Below, in pieces: positions 34,891-45,593 of a stretch of 64,000 bases of DNA. The notes under the pieces are model-generated. The model was not told the DNA's origin and ran no database searches. It saw only the letters and a program-made list of their open reading frames with translations. This DNA comes from Sacculina carcini (Eukaryota > Arthropoda > Thecostraca > Sacculinidae). Every line of letters begins with the position of its first letter. Positions within the stretch are counted from its first letter, which is position 1. The position numbers and the translations under genes are program-made. The DNA lies in NCBI GenBank assembly GCA_916048095.2, contig OU696571.1, positions 7,944,001 through 8,008,000 of the forward strand. The letters run 5' to 3'.

Positions 34891-35374
34891 ATTTGTTAGA
34901 CCGGGTGAAGCATACACCAGTGGTGTGCGTTTTTGCTAGTGCCTGCGTACCATGTGAATGAGCCGGATATTTTTACCACGTGAACGTATCATATACTCCT
35001 ATTTGCCACGCCTCGCTGCTTGTCGTGCCGTAGCGCATCACCTGATAACTCCGGTAATACTGGTGTTTGCGTTGTTGTGACTGTGCCTCTTTCTTTCGCA
35101 TTACGCTCTTCCTTTCTTTCCCATTTTCTAGTCTTGTGCACGTTTGCGTACACAATCTTGTCTATGTATTTGTGCGTGTATTGGTGAGAATGTATGTCAG
35201 CGGAATGTGTGCCGGAGTAATTGTCGTTGACTTGTCATCGTCGCTACGTATCCATGCTGCAGCGGCCATCTGTGAAACACCGGCTCCGTGCACCAGCGCG
35301 TCGTCTTCTACCTTCCGTTCTCTATCCATGCGCGCGTGCTTGTGTGGTATAGTTGTATATATATACATATTGTA

Positions 35375-35453
<79 letters not shown>

Positions 35454-36738
35454 GTGTGTGTGTGTATACACGTGTGAATCAGTGGCAGGCGAAATTGGTC
35501 GTAAACACACAGCCACCAACCAGGTTTCAGGTTCGCTTGGCGGCGTCAGGCTGCATTTATCGCTTCGCTAGTGTCAAATACCTGTGCATGGGACCTGACT
35601 TGCATGATGCGCGCCACAATGTCAGTGTCAGTGGCTGCACATCAAATATCGTGCTATGGGTATCATTTCAACTAGCCTGCTCGCATTTCACGCGCGCAAA
35701 ATCTTTGGTTTTGACCATCTGCAAAGGTTTTGACTGTCTGCTATTTGAATTTGGACGTGGCTTATTCTCGCCAGGTATGTTTCCTTTGGACTGAGCTGAT
35801 ATCGGAGGATGCGGGGCACTCCGGTCCAGTGTGTAACTGTCGTAGATCCCGGCCATTCAGACCATCTGCCCATTAAGTCCATGCCACTTTTCAGGCCTGA
35901 AATACTAGGTTTTTAGTAGTACGGTCCAATAACCCACCCAAAAATTTGAACTTTTCTTCGGTAGTATTTTATTTTGCTCTTTTTGTTCTACTTATGCAGT
36001 ATGCTGAATAAATTCGTCGTTTCCTCTCATTTACGTTGCAATTTACGTTTTTCTTTATAACGTATATATATCGTTTTACGTTATACATACTCTAGTGAGG
36101 CTTGTTCTTTTGCATAAATAAAACTTTGGCAAACTGATCTTTGAAATGTAGCTGGCGCGATTTGAGCGAGCACGGGAACTCACGAGCGTAGCTTTGTTTC
36201 TGTCTATCACTGGATCCATTGGCGGACTGAAAGGTAACATTTGGGGCTAACCGTGGCTAAATAATGCAGGAGTAGAACGATTTGTCTAGAAAATCTGGCA
36301 TTGAAACTTTTGAACAGTACATTAGCCAATAATTGATTTTTGTAAGACGCATGACTGACTCATACTAGCGTTTTGCTGACTCATGCTAGCGCAGCTGGGG
36401 AATCACTGCAGGTTGGATTTTTCATGATGTTTGCATATACTCCCCGATAGTGGAGTGACTTTGTATCGGCTCCCAAATTAGATTTTCTGATCCCGTTACT
36501 GAGTGGCTCCCAGTGTGTGGTTGTGGTTTGCATTGTAGAGCGTCTATGTGATGGTGGTCGTTTTTTCAGTGTGTAACATGCGTGTTTCGATCAGACAATG
36601 TCTGTGATTCGTGGTGGACAATATGCCGCAATGCGTGGCGTTCTGTCGCGCTAATTGGCCGGTTGCACTTGTGATTGACTCGAATATGTTGACGAATGGG
36701 ATATTTAGCACTAAGGAGATTGTCGGAAGTAACGATCA
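34891..36738. other. Non-coding stretch with a TA tract
   Basis: No gene is seen. A TA dinucleotide tract occupies about 35377-35446. Open frames over it (Tyr-Ile runs) are artefacts. Confidence 0.45.
35377..35446. repeat. TA microsatellite
   Basis: About 33 TA units, followed by TATGTATATATGTGTGTGTG. Confidence 0.97.
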
Positions 36739-36746
36739 CTTATAAT
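36739..36746. repeat. Left 8-bp duplication (CTTATAAT) of the outer hAT
   Basis: Matches CTTATAGT at 40027-40034 in 7 of 8 positions. Confidence 0.6.
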
Positions 36747-37103
36747 TAGGGCTGTCAAAAAGTAACCTAAAAACTGGAAAAGTAACTTTATTTGAAGAAA
36801 TAGTAACCTAAAATTAACCTTATGATCTCTCAAAAATATTTTCGAGAAAGAAACCATTGGCCAACACCATATATCCTCTTTTCTACCTTGTCCCCTCTTC
36901 TCTTTTCTATCATTTCAACAACATACCAGCAAAATGTGTCCTTACATCGCAATAATAAACATAAGCATCAAAAAGTAAGCAAATAACCAATAAATTAACG
37001 TATATAATAACGTAATAACGTAAGATCGCAATAGTTTCCTTTATATTGCTTCGGACAACTAACAATAAAGAGAATTTTAGATAACGAGAAGTTATATCAT
37101 AGT

Positions 37104-38229
37104 TAAGGCTGTCAAATTTATTAAAGTTACTTTTTCACCTAAGGGTCACTTTTTCATAAGCTTCCTAAAAGTGCATAATAAGTAGTGTATGCTACTTTTT
37201 TAAAGGTATTAGGTTACCAAAAGTTACTTTCTCATCGTTTGGTTACTTTTCTTGCTTTTAGGCTACTTCTCTATCGACAGGTTAGCTTTTGTTATTTTTC
37301 TTGTTATCAGGTCACTTTACCACGGAGTTTGGTAACTTCTCGCAGATAAGAGGCACAAAAACGGTATAATTGACGGTTAAATAGGAAAAGAGATGTAATA
37401 TCAAGCCTGAAGATCAAGAAATGTCCAAATTTCTGCTGTTAGGATTTAGCAATTGATATTCAACCTAATGTCTGTGCTACTGGATATGTTACGATTTTTG
37501 GTGTGCAGGATAGTGCCATTCTGTTTTAGGAAATATCCACGAGCCAGGGGATGTCGTGAGATGTTTGGGGCTTGGGATGTGTGAGCTATCTATACCAGAT
37601 ACTGCACTGTAGCACTTGCCAGTACGCATTTACTTGAACAGGAAGTAGCACGTGAGTTGCAGGGCGTGAAATAGTGTCACTTTCCCATGTTTGAGCTCAA
37701 GTGACGAAACTTATCATGAGACTGGGTGCAGGGTGATTACATGAGGACGGGGGCATTCACACATGCAGTGTTTACGCTCACACAAATATACAAGCTTCAT
37801 CATCCCTTCCTATTTTATTAGGGTCGGCTCAAAAAAGTCTCACTGAAACAATATAAATAACATTATTGCGAACATTACTAAAAATAATTACATTAGCAAG
37901 TAGTGTATTTAACCTTTGTATTAGCTTTCAACTTTTATTTTTCTTTTCGATGGTGATGCTCCTTTTTGCGATATTTGCCAAATTATGTAAATTCACTTTT
38001 GGTGGTTTGTTGTAAAAATAGTACCAGTTCGGAGAGAGGGTGCAAGAATGGTACCAAATCGGAGAGAGGATGTTAAAGATGACTGGTGTATTTTCTTCCG
38101 TCAGAACTACAAAAATATATTAAACTTTTTGAGGGATTATATGTTATTTTAAGTTACTTTTTCAGGTTAATTTTTCTCGAAAATATAGTTACTTTTTTCT
38201 GATTTTTAGGTTATTTTTTGACAGTCCTA
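37104..38229. mobile_element. Inner non-autonomous hAT, 1126 bp, perfect duplication
   Basis: The left end TAAGGCTGTCAAATTTATT and the right end, on the minus strand TAGGACTGTCAAAAAATAAC, share TARGRCTGTCAAA. ATCATAGT occurs exactly at 37096-37103 and 38230-38237. Many GTTACTTTT/AAAAGTAAC words fill the sub-terminal regions in both orientations. No ORF is found. Confidence 0.88.
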
Positions 38230-38583
38230 ATCATAGTCTTAGTAGCTTTTAGACTTTCAGATAAAACCTAACCTGATGATCTTAGTAGCTTAACTTGCAA
38301 ATGTCAGAAATCGTTACAAGTAAAAACCGAATCAGTCTCATTTGACAAAAGACTGTATTTTGATATATATAAATAACATCGAGACAATTAAGCAATGTGT
38401 GACATGGTTGAAGATTAATATTAATATTGGTTGGATGTTTTTATATAGAGCAGTTCAAGTACTTTATCATACACTTCTTCATATTTGAGTATGAAAAATT
38501 CCTGTTTGACGAGAAATTTATATAACATGGAGATGGACGTCTCGATAGCTGCTCATGTAGCTATCGAGTATTTTTGCAGAAAA

Positions 38584-39401
38584 TTGGGCACTACCCTATT
38601 TGCGCTAAACAAAAAGTGCGCTAAACAAAATGGAGGCGGAGCTAACAGGTGCGCTCCGTCCACTGTGCAGCTAGCGCCCTCTGACGGCAGAATGTGTAAC
38701 TAACCTACCCTAACCAACCCAACCTAACCTAAACTAACCAGCCTAACCAACCTAACCTAACCTAACAACGAAAAGGCATTTGTCAAAAATAACACTAGAA
38801 CAGTGCGTTGATTAGCTTTGATAAATATAACTTTCAAAGTAATATTGCAATAATAAATGTTACTTGGGTAAAATAAATCTTATTGTTTTGTCGGCGAGAC
38901 AAAAATCGAAATAAATAGATATAATTCAAAAATATTAAAAATTTTACACTAGAAGAGCCTTAATCATCTTTGAAAAGTTGTTCTTTGTCGAACATCGGAA
39001 TCCCAGTACATAAAATCGAGCTAAACCAGCATATTTCTCATTCGAAGTGAAACAATGAATGTCTAAGGTTTTATTAACACTGCAATTAAATCAATAAACA
39101 TATATTTCTATTTTCCAGACTGTCTAAAACACGCCAAATAGCCTTATAAATCATGTTTAGAATAAGGCTCGAACGATCATCTCGAAACGACAAGAACAAT
39201 CTAGGCTACTTCGCGCCTTGAAATTCACTAAATTCTAAGCAACACACAGAAAAATTGAAGTGTGCACTCATTCTCTGCAATGACTGCTGCACTGAGCGGA
39301 GCCCCATCCCTCTCGGCGCGCCTGGGCTAATCCGGTGGGCGGAGCCAATTTAGCTTACGTTGACTTAACGGCTTAGCGCAAAACGGTGGGTCCCGGGCAC
39401 A
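38584..39401. mobile_element. Inverted-repeat element with TTAGG-like core (I)
   Basis: The left side reads GGGCACTACCCTATTTGCGCT and the right side, on the minus strand, GGGACCCACCGTTTTGCGCT; both continue with AA. GCGCTAAAC recurs at 38617. The core at 38700-38768 is a degenerate CCTAA array. No target duplication is clear, so the superfamily is not assigned. Confidence 0.5.
38700..38768. repeat. Degenerate telomere-like array (CCTAA/CCTAACC)
   Basis: Twelve or more CTAAC words, spaced by 5 to 10 bp. Related to the arthropod telomere unit TTAGG on the minus strand. Confidence 0.85.
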
Positions 39402-39572
39402 CCTGTGTATTCATAAGCTTCAGCTTCTTCCAGTGTAGCAGCTGTCACTTAGGCCTTTAGGCTTTAATACCAGGAAAAATAACTAAAAGTAACATAAAGA
39501 TGAAAAAGTAACCTTTGATCACCTAATAACTCTTTTAATAATTATCATATATATCATATCATATACACATAT

Positions 39573-39957
39573 ACTTTTTTGGGTCTTGGTCTCTGTCCTT
39601 GCTTGAAGCGATTATACCACTCCTTTATCTGCGTTATACTCATGGCTTCAACGCCAAAAGCTTTCTGAATCTTCTGTATAGTTTGCACTTGTGTATCGCC
39701 AAGCTTGTAGCAGAACTTAATGCAGTAGCGCTGCTCGATGCGTTCTGACATGCTGTGTAAGGACAAAAATCCGACGAGCTCGTGTTGGACGTCTGCACTC
39801 TAGCCCTCATAGGCTGGTACTGCTACACACTAGACCTTTTCAAATTTACACGCATGGCCAGTAGGAGTGCTGTCAACTCCCACAAAACTATGTTGCTGAT
39901 TGGTGAAATATTTGTACTTTTATTGACCATGGTCGGATACTTTTTGAATGGACCTCG
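39573..39957 (-). mobile_element. Truncated mariner, 5' end only
   Basis: The minus strand begins CGAGGTCCATTCAAAAAGTA, the same terminus as the mariner at 50976. After a leader of about 200 bp comes MSERIEQRYCIKFCYKLGDT and IQKIQKAFGVEAMSITQIKE, the N-terminal helix-turn-helix of a mariner transposase, to KEWYNRFKQGQ. Homology stops at an ATATC/ATATAC low-complexity run (39546-39572). The catalytic domain is missing. Confidence 0.82.
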
Positions 39958-40034
39958 TGAAGTGAAGTGAAGTGTGAAAAAGTGACCTTAATGTGAAGAA
40001 GTAACCATTATATTTTGACACACCCACTTATAGT

Positions 40035-40769
40035 GCAGTGCTGTTTTTGCTATCTCTTCCGTGTTTATTCTCGTATCGTTTAGCAGGGCTCAAATGCTTT
40101 CAAAGGTAAAGGCGTCTCACACAGAAGTGGGAGATGATTGCTCCACTCTCGTTCATATCGACGCATCGTGCACGATCCATCATTCGCAGCGTGGCGTGAC
40201 GCAATTTTCGTGCGTGACACGCCGCTGCTGCGTTGCTAGTGGTAATTATGCTGGCAGATTTTTGCATTTTTGATTTTTGCAGATTTTTGCATTTTTCCGT
40301 GCATGTGCGCGCGTATGTTTGGATGGCACTGCGTCGTGTTCTACGAATTGTTCGCTGCTTCCTTTGCGGCGTTTGTCGTCAATGTCACATTTACAACACA
40401 TTCTCTGGTATAACGCTATAGCTGCATTAGTGCCTTGTGCAGTGGGTGCGGTGCTCGTGCGGTCGGAGGCCGCAGAGTTTTGAACACGATATTATTCTCT
40501 CTATTTTGTTGATTTCTAATCGGCGTCAAATGATCAACTTGCCGCTGAGTAATTCTCATTAGCGGCCCAATGCAGTGATGATGCATGATATCATTTGACA
40601 AGAGGGAGTCCGTGCCGGTTAATCGCGAGCCGAAATCGTTATTCCGTATCTTCCGAATTGCCTCGAAACTTATTCTCAAAATCAGGAATGTTTTTTTTTC
40701 AGTAGCGTAAATACTTAGGTAGGGTGTTCACGTACACGCTACCTCTGTTCTAAACCATAATTCGGTCAA
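40035..40769. other. No gene recognised
   Basis: Contains three GATTTTTGCA words at 40255-40295 and nothing else I can name. Confidence 0.4.
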
Positions 40770-41280
40770 TTGAAATGAAATGTATTGCCACTTTTAATAT
40801 CAAAGTATAGGCTTTAGATGCAAGGAAAATATGTATACATGTGAATATAATACAAACAGCACAATCACTTCACACGCATGTTCGTACACACGTGTAAGCA
40901 GTATAATCCACGCACACCCGACATTGTTGTGTCAGCTTTCGGACCCGAGGGTTAAATAGTCGATTGGTTCAACAGATGAGTGCGCAGTCTTGATAAAAAC
41001 TGTTTGAGATTGGCGGCTGTTTTGATGAAATTTGGTAGTCGCTTGAAAAGTCGCGGGGCCGAAAACTGAAAAGATCTAGCCGACCGTGATGATTCTGTGG
41101 TCGCTCTCAACTCGACAAGAGGACCTGATTGACCGTGACAGTGGTTGTTTTATTGAAGCAGCGACGAAAGTGTCAGAGCAGGAAAATCGGAATGTAGAAA
41201 CTTGCAGGCGATGCAACATATTTTGTGTCCAACCATTTGCCTGTAGTGAAGCCAGCCTAATTTGTTGAGGTAATTTGACG
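40770..41280 (-). mobile_element. LINE 3'-end fragment (C-terminus of ORF2), minus strand
   Basis: Reading the minus strand from 41266, KLGWLHYRQMVGHKICCIA, a stop in place of one residue near 41155, then QFSAPRLFKRLPNFIKTAAN and LKQFLSRLRTHLL end at a stop at 40952-40954. This matches the LGWLPIRQRIxFK ... FRGPxLWNSLPxxIK ... FKxxLKTHLF tail of CR1/L2-type ORF2 proteins. It was missed as an ORF because of stops. The 3' UTR runs to about 40770 and ends in ATTTC-type words. Confidence 0.65.
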
Positions 41281-42055
41281 TTATTTGTTTAGGTAACTGC
41301 AGCCGTATTTTTCGGTTCTGTTCGTTTGGCCGGTCTCATTTCGATGTCGTTTTGTGTGCTGCGATTTTTTCCCATGCTATTTTTGTGCCGTGCATTGCGC
41401 ACGCCCTCGGCTGGCGTGGGCGTGTAATTCGTTCTACGACAGGCAATCCGTACTGTGATTATACAGAACACACACACACGCGCGCGCGCAAACGGGATCA
41501 GTGTTTTGACCGACTCATCCCGGTTGCTCTCTCTTTGTGCCTCCCGTGTCTCTTTCCTTTACTGAAGTAGTTGGTGGACGAGTTGCTGATTTCCATGTTC
41601 CCTGGCCTGCTCGAGTCTGCGCTTTTCTCTGCGGTTTCTCCGTGTGTGTGTGGGTGTGTGTGTACGTTGGTAATTGTGCGATGTACCGTTACTGTTGGAA
41701 TCTAGTGTGCGTGTGTGTGCGTTGTTTTTGTGCGTCGGTCGGTGGGCCGGCGGGACGACCGTGCAATTTCCCTGGTGCGTCTCGTGACGCACTTCGCCCC
41801 TTGCCCAACACGACCGCTCCAGTCCTGTGCGTTTACGGCCGTGGTATTTTTGGTCCTCTGGTCAACATCGGCTACGAACAAATCACCATTGATCGTGAAC
41901 TACATGCCAAATTGTGCAAGTGTGTTGAGAAAGAAAGAAGACACAAAGAAGCATGAACTATTTAACTGTTCTAAAAGAGCACCATGCCTATGCAGAGATG
42001 TGTATGCCTATGTATGTTGAGATGACAAGAACGCCCTCGCAAACATCGCCCATAC
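41281..42055. other. No gene recognised; G-rich TG runs
   Basis: Contains TGTGTG runs at 41643-41665 and 41705-41725. An open frame at 41537-41956 ends with a non-repetitive segment (IGYEQITIDRELHAKLCKCV), which I cannot place in a family. Confidence 0.4.
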
Positions 42056-42780
42056 GCCCATCGCCCATAAGTGCAATCAATTGAAGAAGGCACCAAGCTG
42101 CAGCTCGTAATTTATTATAAGATAAACAAAGCAGGCATCATTCTCATGAAAAACAGCTGCCTTCCCAGGACCAGCATGTTACAAGAAGCCAATGTAGTGT
42201 ACCAGCTTATATGTACCACTGGTGACTGCAGTCGCTGGAATTCTCATTGGCCACACTACAACAACACACTACATTGGCCACACGACAACAACGCTGCCCA
42301 CATGCATTTCAACCCACCTCCAGGCCGGAGCCATTTCCAAACTTTACCGCCAACAACCTGACATCAAATTGGAACGGAAAACAAGGATGAGAACACTGGA
42401 ATAATGTATTGAGACAATGATATTCGTAGGCCATTGAAGCTGTTTTGATTCATACACGAAAATGAGAAATTAACAAACAACAGCAGCCAGATGTCTCTCT
42501 CCCATCCATGCGACACCAATAAATCTTGGCGCGTTGGTGCTAAATTTGTTACGACTGTTTGCCACATAGGTGTTATTATGTAAGTGTCAAATTGACACAT
42601 TAGTGATATATTGTATATGATATACCTTGTATATAAACACCGTTTATTATATACTGTTTGACATTGTGTATTTTGTTTTGATTGTGTTATGTGTTTTCTC
42701 CTGACGATGGCTAGTGATAGCCGAGAGGTACCTAGAACAACTGTGTATGTTGTCTTTTGAACAAATAGAAATCTTGCGGA
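42056..42780 (+). mobile_element. Penelope-like element, GIY-YIG end and 3' repeat region
   Basis: Translations give EANVVYQLICTTGDCSR, then in another frame IGHTTTTLPTCISTHLQAG and AISKLYRQQPDIKLERKTR, followed by LKLF*FIHENEKLTNNSSQ. This is the order of the GIY-YIG endonuclease of Penelope-like elements (VYxxxCxxC, YIGxTTTTLxxRLxxHLxxGAI, LEALxIxxxxPxIN). Downstream, CTCCTGACGATGGCTAGTGA with AGCCGAGAGGTACC resembles the conserved hairpin-containing end repeat of Penelope elements. Frames are broken. The RT is not in the window. Confidence 0.7.
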
Positions 42781-43805
42781 GCATTGAAGGTATCCTACCA
42801 GCACAACAGTGCTAAAATTGCTGTGATTTTCAACGAAGCGCTAGTACAGAATGGCGTCCTTCATGGGGTGTTTTGGAGAAGAATGGTCTATCAGTGATCC
42901 ATAGGTCCTGACATTCTCCACATTTTGTTCAAATTTTATAATAGTGATATGTTCGGCTCACGAGCTCATGCTGAATTTTATAGCGCGAAGTTTTTCTCAA
43001 CTAAAATATACCAGATTATCCACTAAAATGCACATGGGTATATAAGCTTGTGCCGTAGTAAATTTGTGGTAGGCTCAAAATGATGCTCGTGTGCTTGTGC
43101 TCTTTCATCGCGCACCTTATATCGTCACTCCTCTCGCTATACGTAACGGTCTAATTTTGAACAGTCACGCTCACTGTAACTCACGCGCACCTACGTTGTA
43201 TATAGACACATACATACGCACGTATATGGCTAAATGAGCATACACATGTATATATATATATATGTGTGTGTATGCATATATGCGAGTTGTTTTCACACAT
43301 GGACAGTTTGAGTGGTTGGTGGCAGGCGTTTGTGTGTGTGAGCTGTGTGACCTGCAGGTGCCATTAGCGTCGCTAACAAATCATGGCACACACACACTTA
43401 CGCGTTCAGGTTTGATGTTCACGGTATGACTGCCGTTGCCGGTATGGAGACCGTTGCTGCACTGGCGGTGGTACACATACGTATTGAACACTTCCGCTGT
43501 ACCGGCAGGCCAGGTGGGCCAATTTGCCAGTGTGTAGTTGATGCAACGTTTTTTGATATATATATTACATTGTTCCATAGATATATTCCATTGTTTGTGT
43601 CTTGCTTTGTGACCAAACTTAGGTGTGTAATATTAATATTGAGGCCTTCAAAGGGTTTTGTGATGTTTTAGCCTCAGATAAACAGGGTGCATATCACGAA
43701 ACTGATAACAGTTATGGGTAGATTATTGGGAGGAGTTTGTCTTTGGATTGAGAGGTTGTCTACGGGATGTCTTAGCCAGTTGTCTAATGCTATCATTAGA
43801 ATTAA
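42781..43805. other. No gene recognised
   Basis: Contains a short TA/TG tract at 43250-43275. Nothing else identified. Confidence 0.4.
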
Positions 43806-43807
43806 TA

Positions 43808-45593
43808 CAGTCGAAACCGCTTAATGACATACCGGTGAATGTCATAGTTCGGTTAATATCATACCATCGTCAGGTCCCAAACTTGGGTCCTATATTTTAC
43901 ACAGGGACAGTGACCGCTTAATGTCACACCGGTTAATGTCATAGTTTGGTTAATGTCATACTTTGTGTGGTCCCCTATGACATTTGTCTATACAAATGGC
44001 ATCGGTTAGTGCCATACCCTTGTGGTCAACCATTACTTATTTTTTAAAGCATATTAATTATTTGCGTGTAGTGATTGTGGCAGTAGTGATGGGAAAGCAT
44101 ACTGAGTTCATGCTGCAGGATAAGCTGAAAATCTAGGACCAGCTCTAGACTGGCAAAATAACAAACAACTGTTGCAAATGACCTCGTCGGCGATCAGGGA
44201 TCAATCCCAAAAATCAAGAAGAAATATAAAGAAATTCGTAACATTGCGGTGACCAGCAGCAATCTGAGTCAGAAGCGCAAGAGAGCGAGCAATCTTGCAG
44301 AGGTGGATGAGACGGTGCTCATGTGGTTTCACCAGATACGCGCCAAAAGTGCGCCCGTGAATGAAAACCATTTCCTCTTGTGATGGAAAAGGCCAAGAAA
44401 ATGGCGTTTGAGATCAATGTAGCATTTGAACCGTTAATTGGCTGACTCGACCGGCTAAAGCAGCGGGAAAACGTAAGATTTGTGAAGGCACAAGGGGAGA
44501 AAGCGGCGGATGATATGGTGGGCTCAAATGAATGGATGGCAAACGTATTGCCCAAGGTGCTGGACGGCTATGCGCCCAGGGACATTTTCAATGCAGACGA
44601 GACGGACAGAACTCCCCTGTCGTACCTTTCCAGTGTCAACGCTTGGTTGACGGCGAAAATATTGACACATTTTGAAGGACTTTGACCTGAGAATGCGTAA
44701 TCAGTAGCGCATGATCGCGTTTTTTGTCGTCATTGCCTCTTGTCACCGGCTGGACTCGGAAGAGGAGCTTAGCGCCGTGAAAGTGGTCCCTCTGCCGCCG
44801 AACACTACCTCACTTATCCAGCCACTGGACCATGGCGTGATTCTCGCGCTGAAGGTCCACTACCGCACGCAGTTTGTCCGTAAAATGCTGGTGGCGATCG
44901 AATAAGGACAGTGTGTAGAAGAATACACCAAGTCCATCCACATTGTCCGGGCAATGTACATGCTGAAGCACGCGCTCTTCTCGGTGAAGCCCAGCACAGG
45001 GCAGAACTGCTTCCTCAAAGCGGGGCTTACCCAAACAGAGAACGGCTCAAACAGAGAGCAGTAACGTTGACGACGACAATGAAGCTGAGCCGGACTTCGC
45101 GAAAACGGCGGTTTGAAGTGTTGGTAGCATTGTATGCAGAAGTGGAGTGCTACAGCGAGCTGAGTGATTCTGAGATCGTAAGCGCAGTGAGGAGCCAAGG
45201 AGACGATGTCGGCGACTATGATGACTGGGCTGATGGTACCAGAATCACTGCCCCCCTCCCCCACCGCGAAGCAGGCACTTGCGGCAATGGGTGTCATTTG
45301 CACCTACTTGGAGAACAATTTTATGGATTTTGGGGACTGGTCGCTCCTTGAGGGAAAATGGATAAAAACTCGCTGAGCAAACACAAACAAACTTTTATTA
45401 ACGATTTCTTCATGAAGGAATGACTATGCACTGTGTGCTGTGAATACCTTTTACATTGTTTATGCTTGTAAAAATAAATATAAACACTTATAAACACAAG
45501 TTTGGACCCGAAAAATGGCCTAAAAGGTTGAGTTCGGTTAATGACATTCTTTTTGCAGGTCCCCGAGGGTAGGACATGAAGCGGTTTCGACTG
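43808..45593 (+). mobile_element. Tigger/pogo DNA transposon, decayed, TA target
   Basis: The left end CAGTCGAAACCGCTTAATGA and the right end ATGAAGCGGTTTCGACTG are inverted repeats flanked by TA on both sides. Sub-terminal sequence repeats GGTTAATGTCATA words with a period of about 100 bp. The interior encodes a decayed CENP-B-like transposase from about 44093. At 1786 bp it is shorter than a full Tigger, which agrees with the internal loss seen in the transposase. Confidence 0.92.
44093..45060 (+). pseudogene. Tigger/pogo transposase pseudogene
   Basis: Readable parts: a helix-turn-helix start (MGKHTEFMLQDKLKI), GEKAADDMVGSNEWMANVLP, the first catalytic block RDIFNADETD (near 44583), NAWLTAKILTHFE, a corrupt second block reading VVIASCHRLD where the family has DNxxAH, and the strongly conserved PLPPNTTSLIQPLDHGVILA with LKVHYRTQF. 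Between NADETD and NAWLTA about 70 residues expected in the family are missing. Stops and frameshifts are frequent. DDE transposases of this group cut and paste at TA sites. Confidence 0.85.

Larger units (their letters stand above)
36747..40026. mobile_element. Composite hAT: outer copy with three nested insertions
   Basis: The left end TAGGGCTGTCAAAAAGTAAC and the right end, read on the minus strand as TGGGTGTGTCAAAATATAAT, are diverged inverted repeats bracketed by CTTATAAT and CTTATAGT. Inside lie a second element of the same family (37104-38229), an inverted-repeat element with a telomere-like core (38584-39401) and a truncated mariner (39573-39957). Remaining outer sequence keeps the family's AAAAGTAACC words at 39483-39520 and 39975-40010. 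No transposase is seen. If the outer boundary is wrong, the left 357 bp are a solo fragment. Confidence 0.6.

Noticed and set aside
38700-38768. Chromosome end or terminal telomere
   Set aside because: The arrays are short, degenerate and interstitial, with elements on both sides.
38584-39401. CACTA-superfamily transposon
   Set aside because: The left side contains CACTA, but the right end does not, and there is no 3-bp duplication.
41537-41956. 139-codon frame as a possible host exon
   Set aside because: The first half is low-complexity Val/Cys from TG runs, and there are no convincing splice sites or family motifs.
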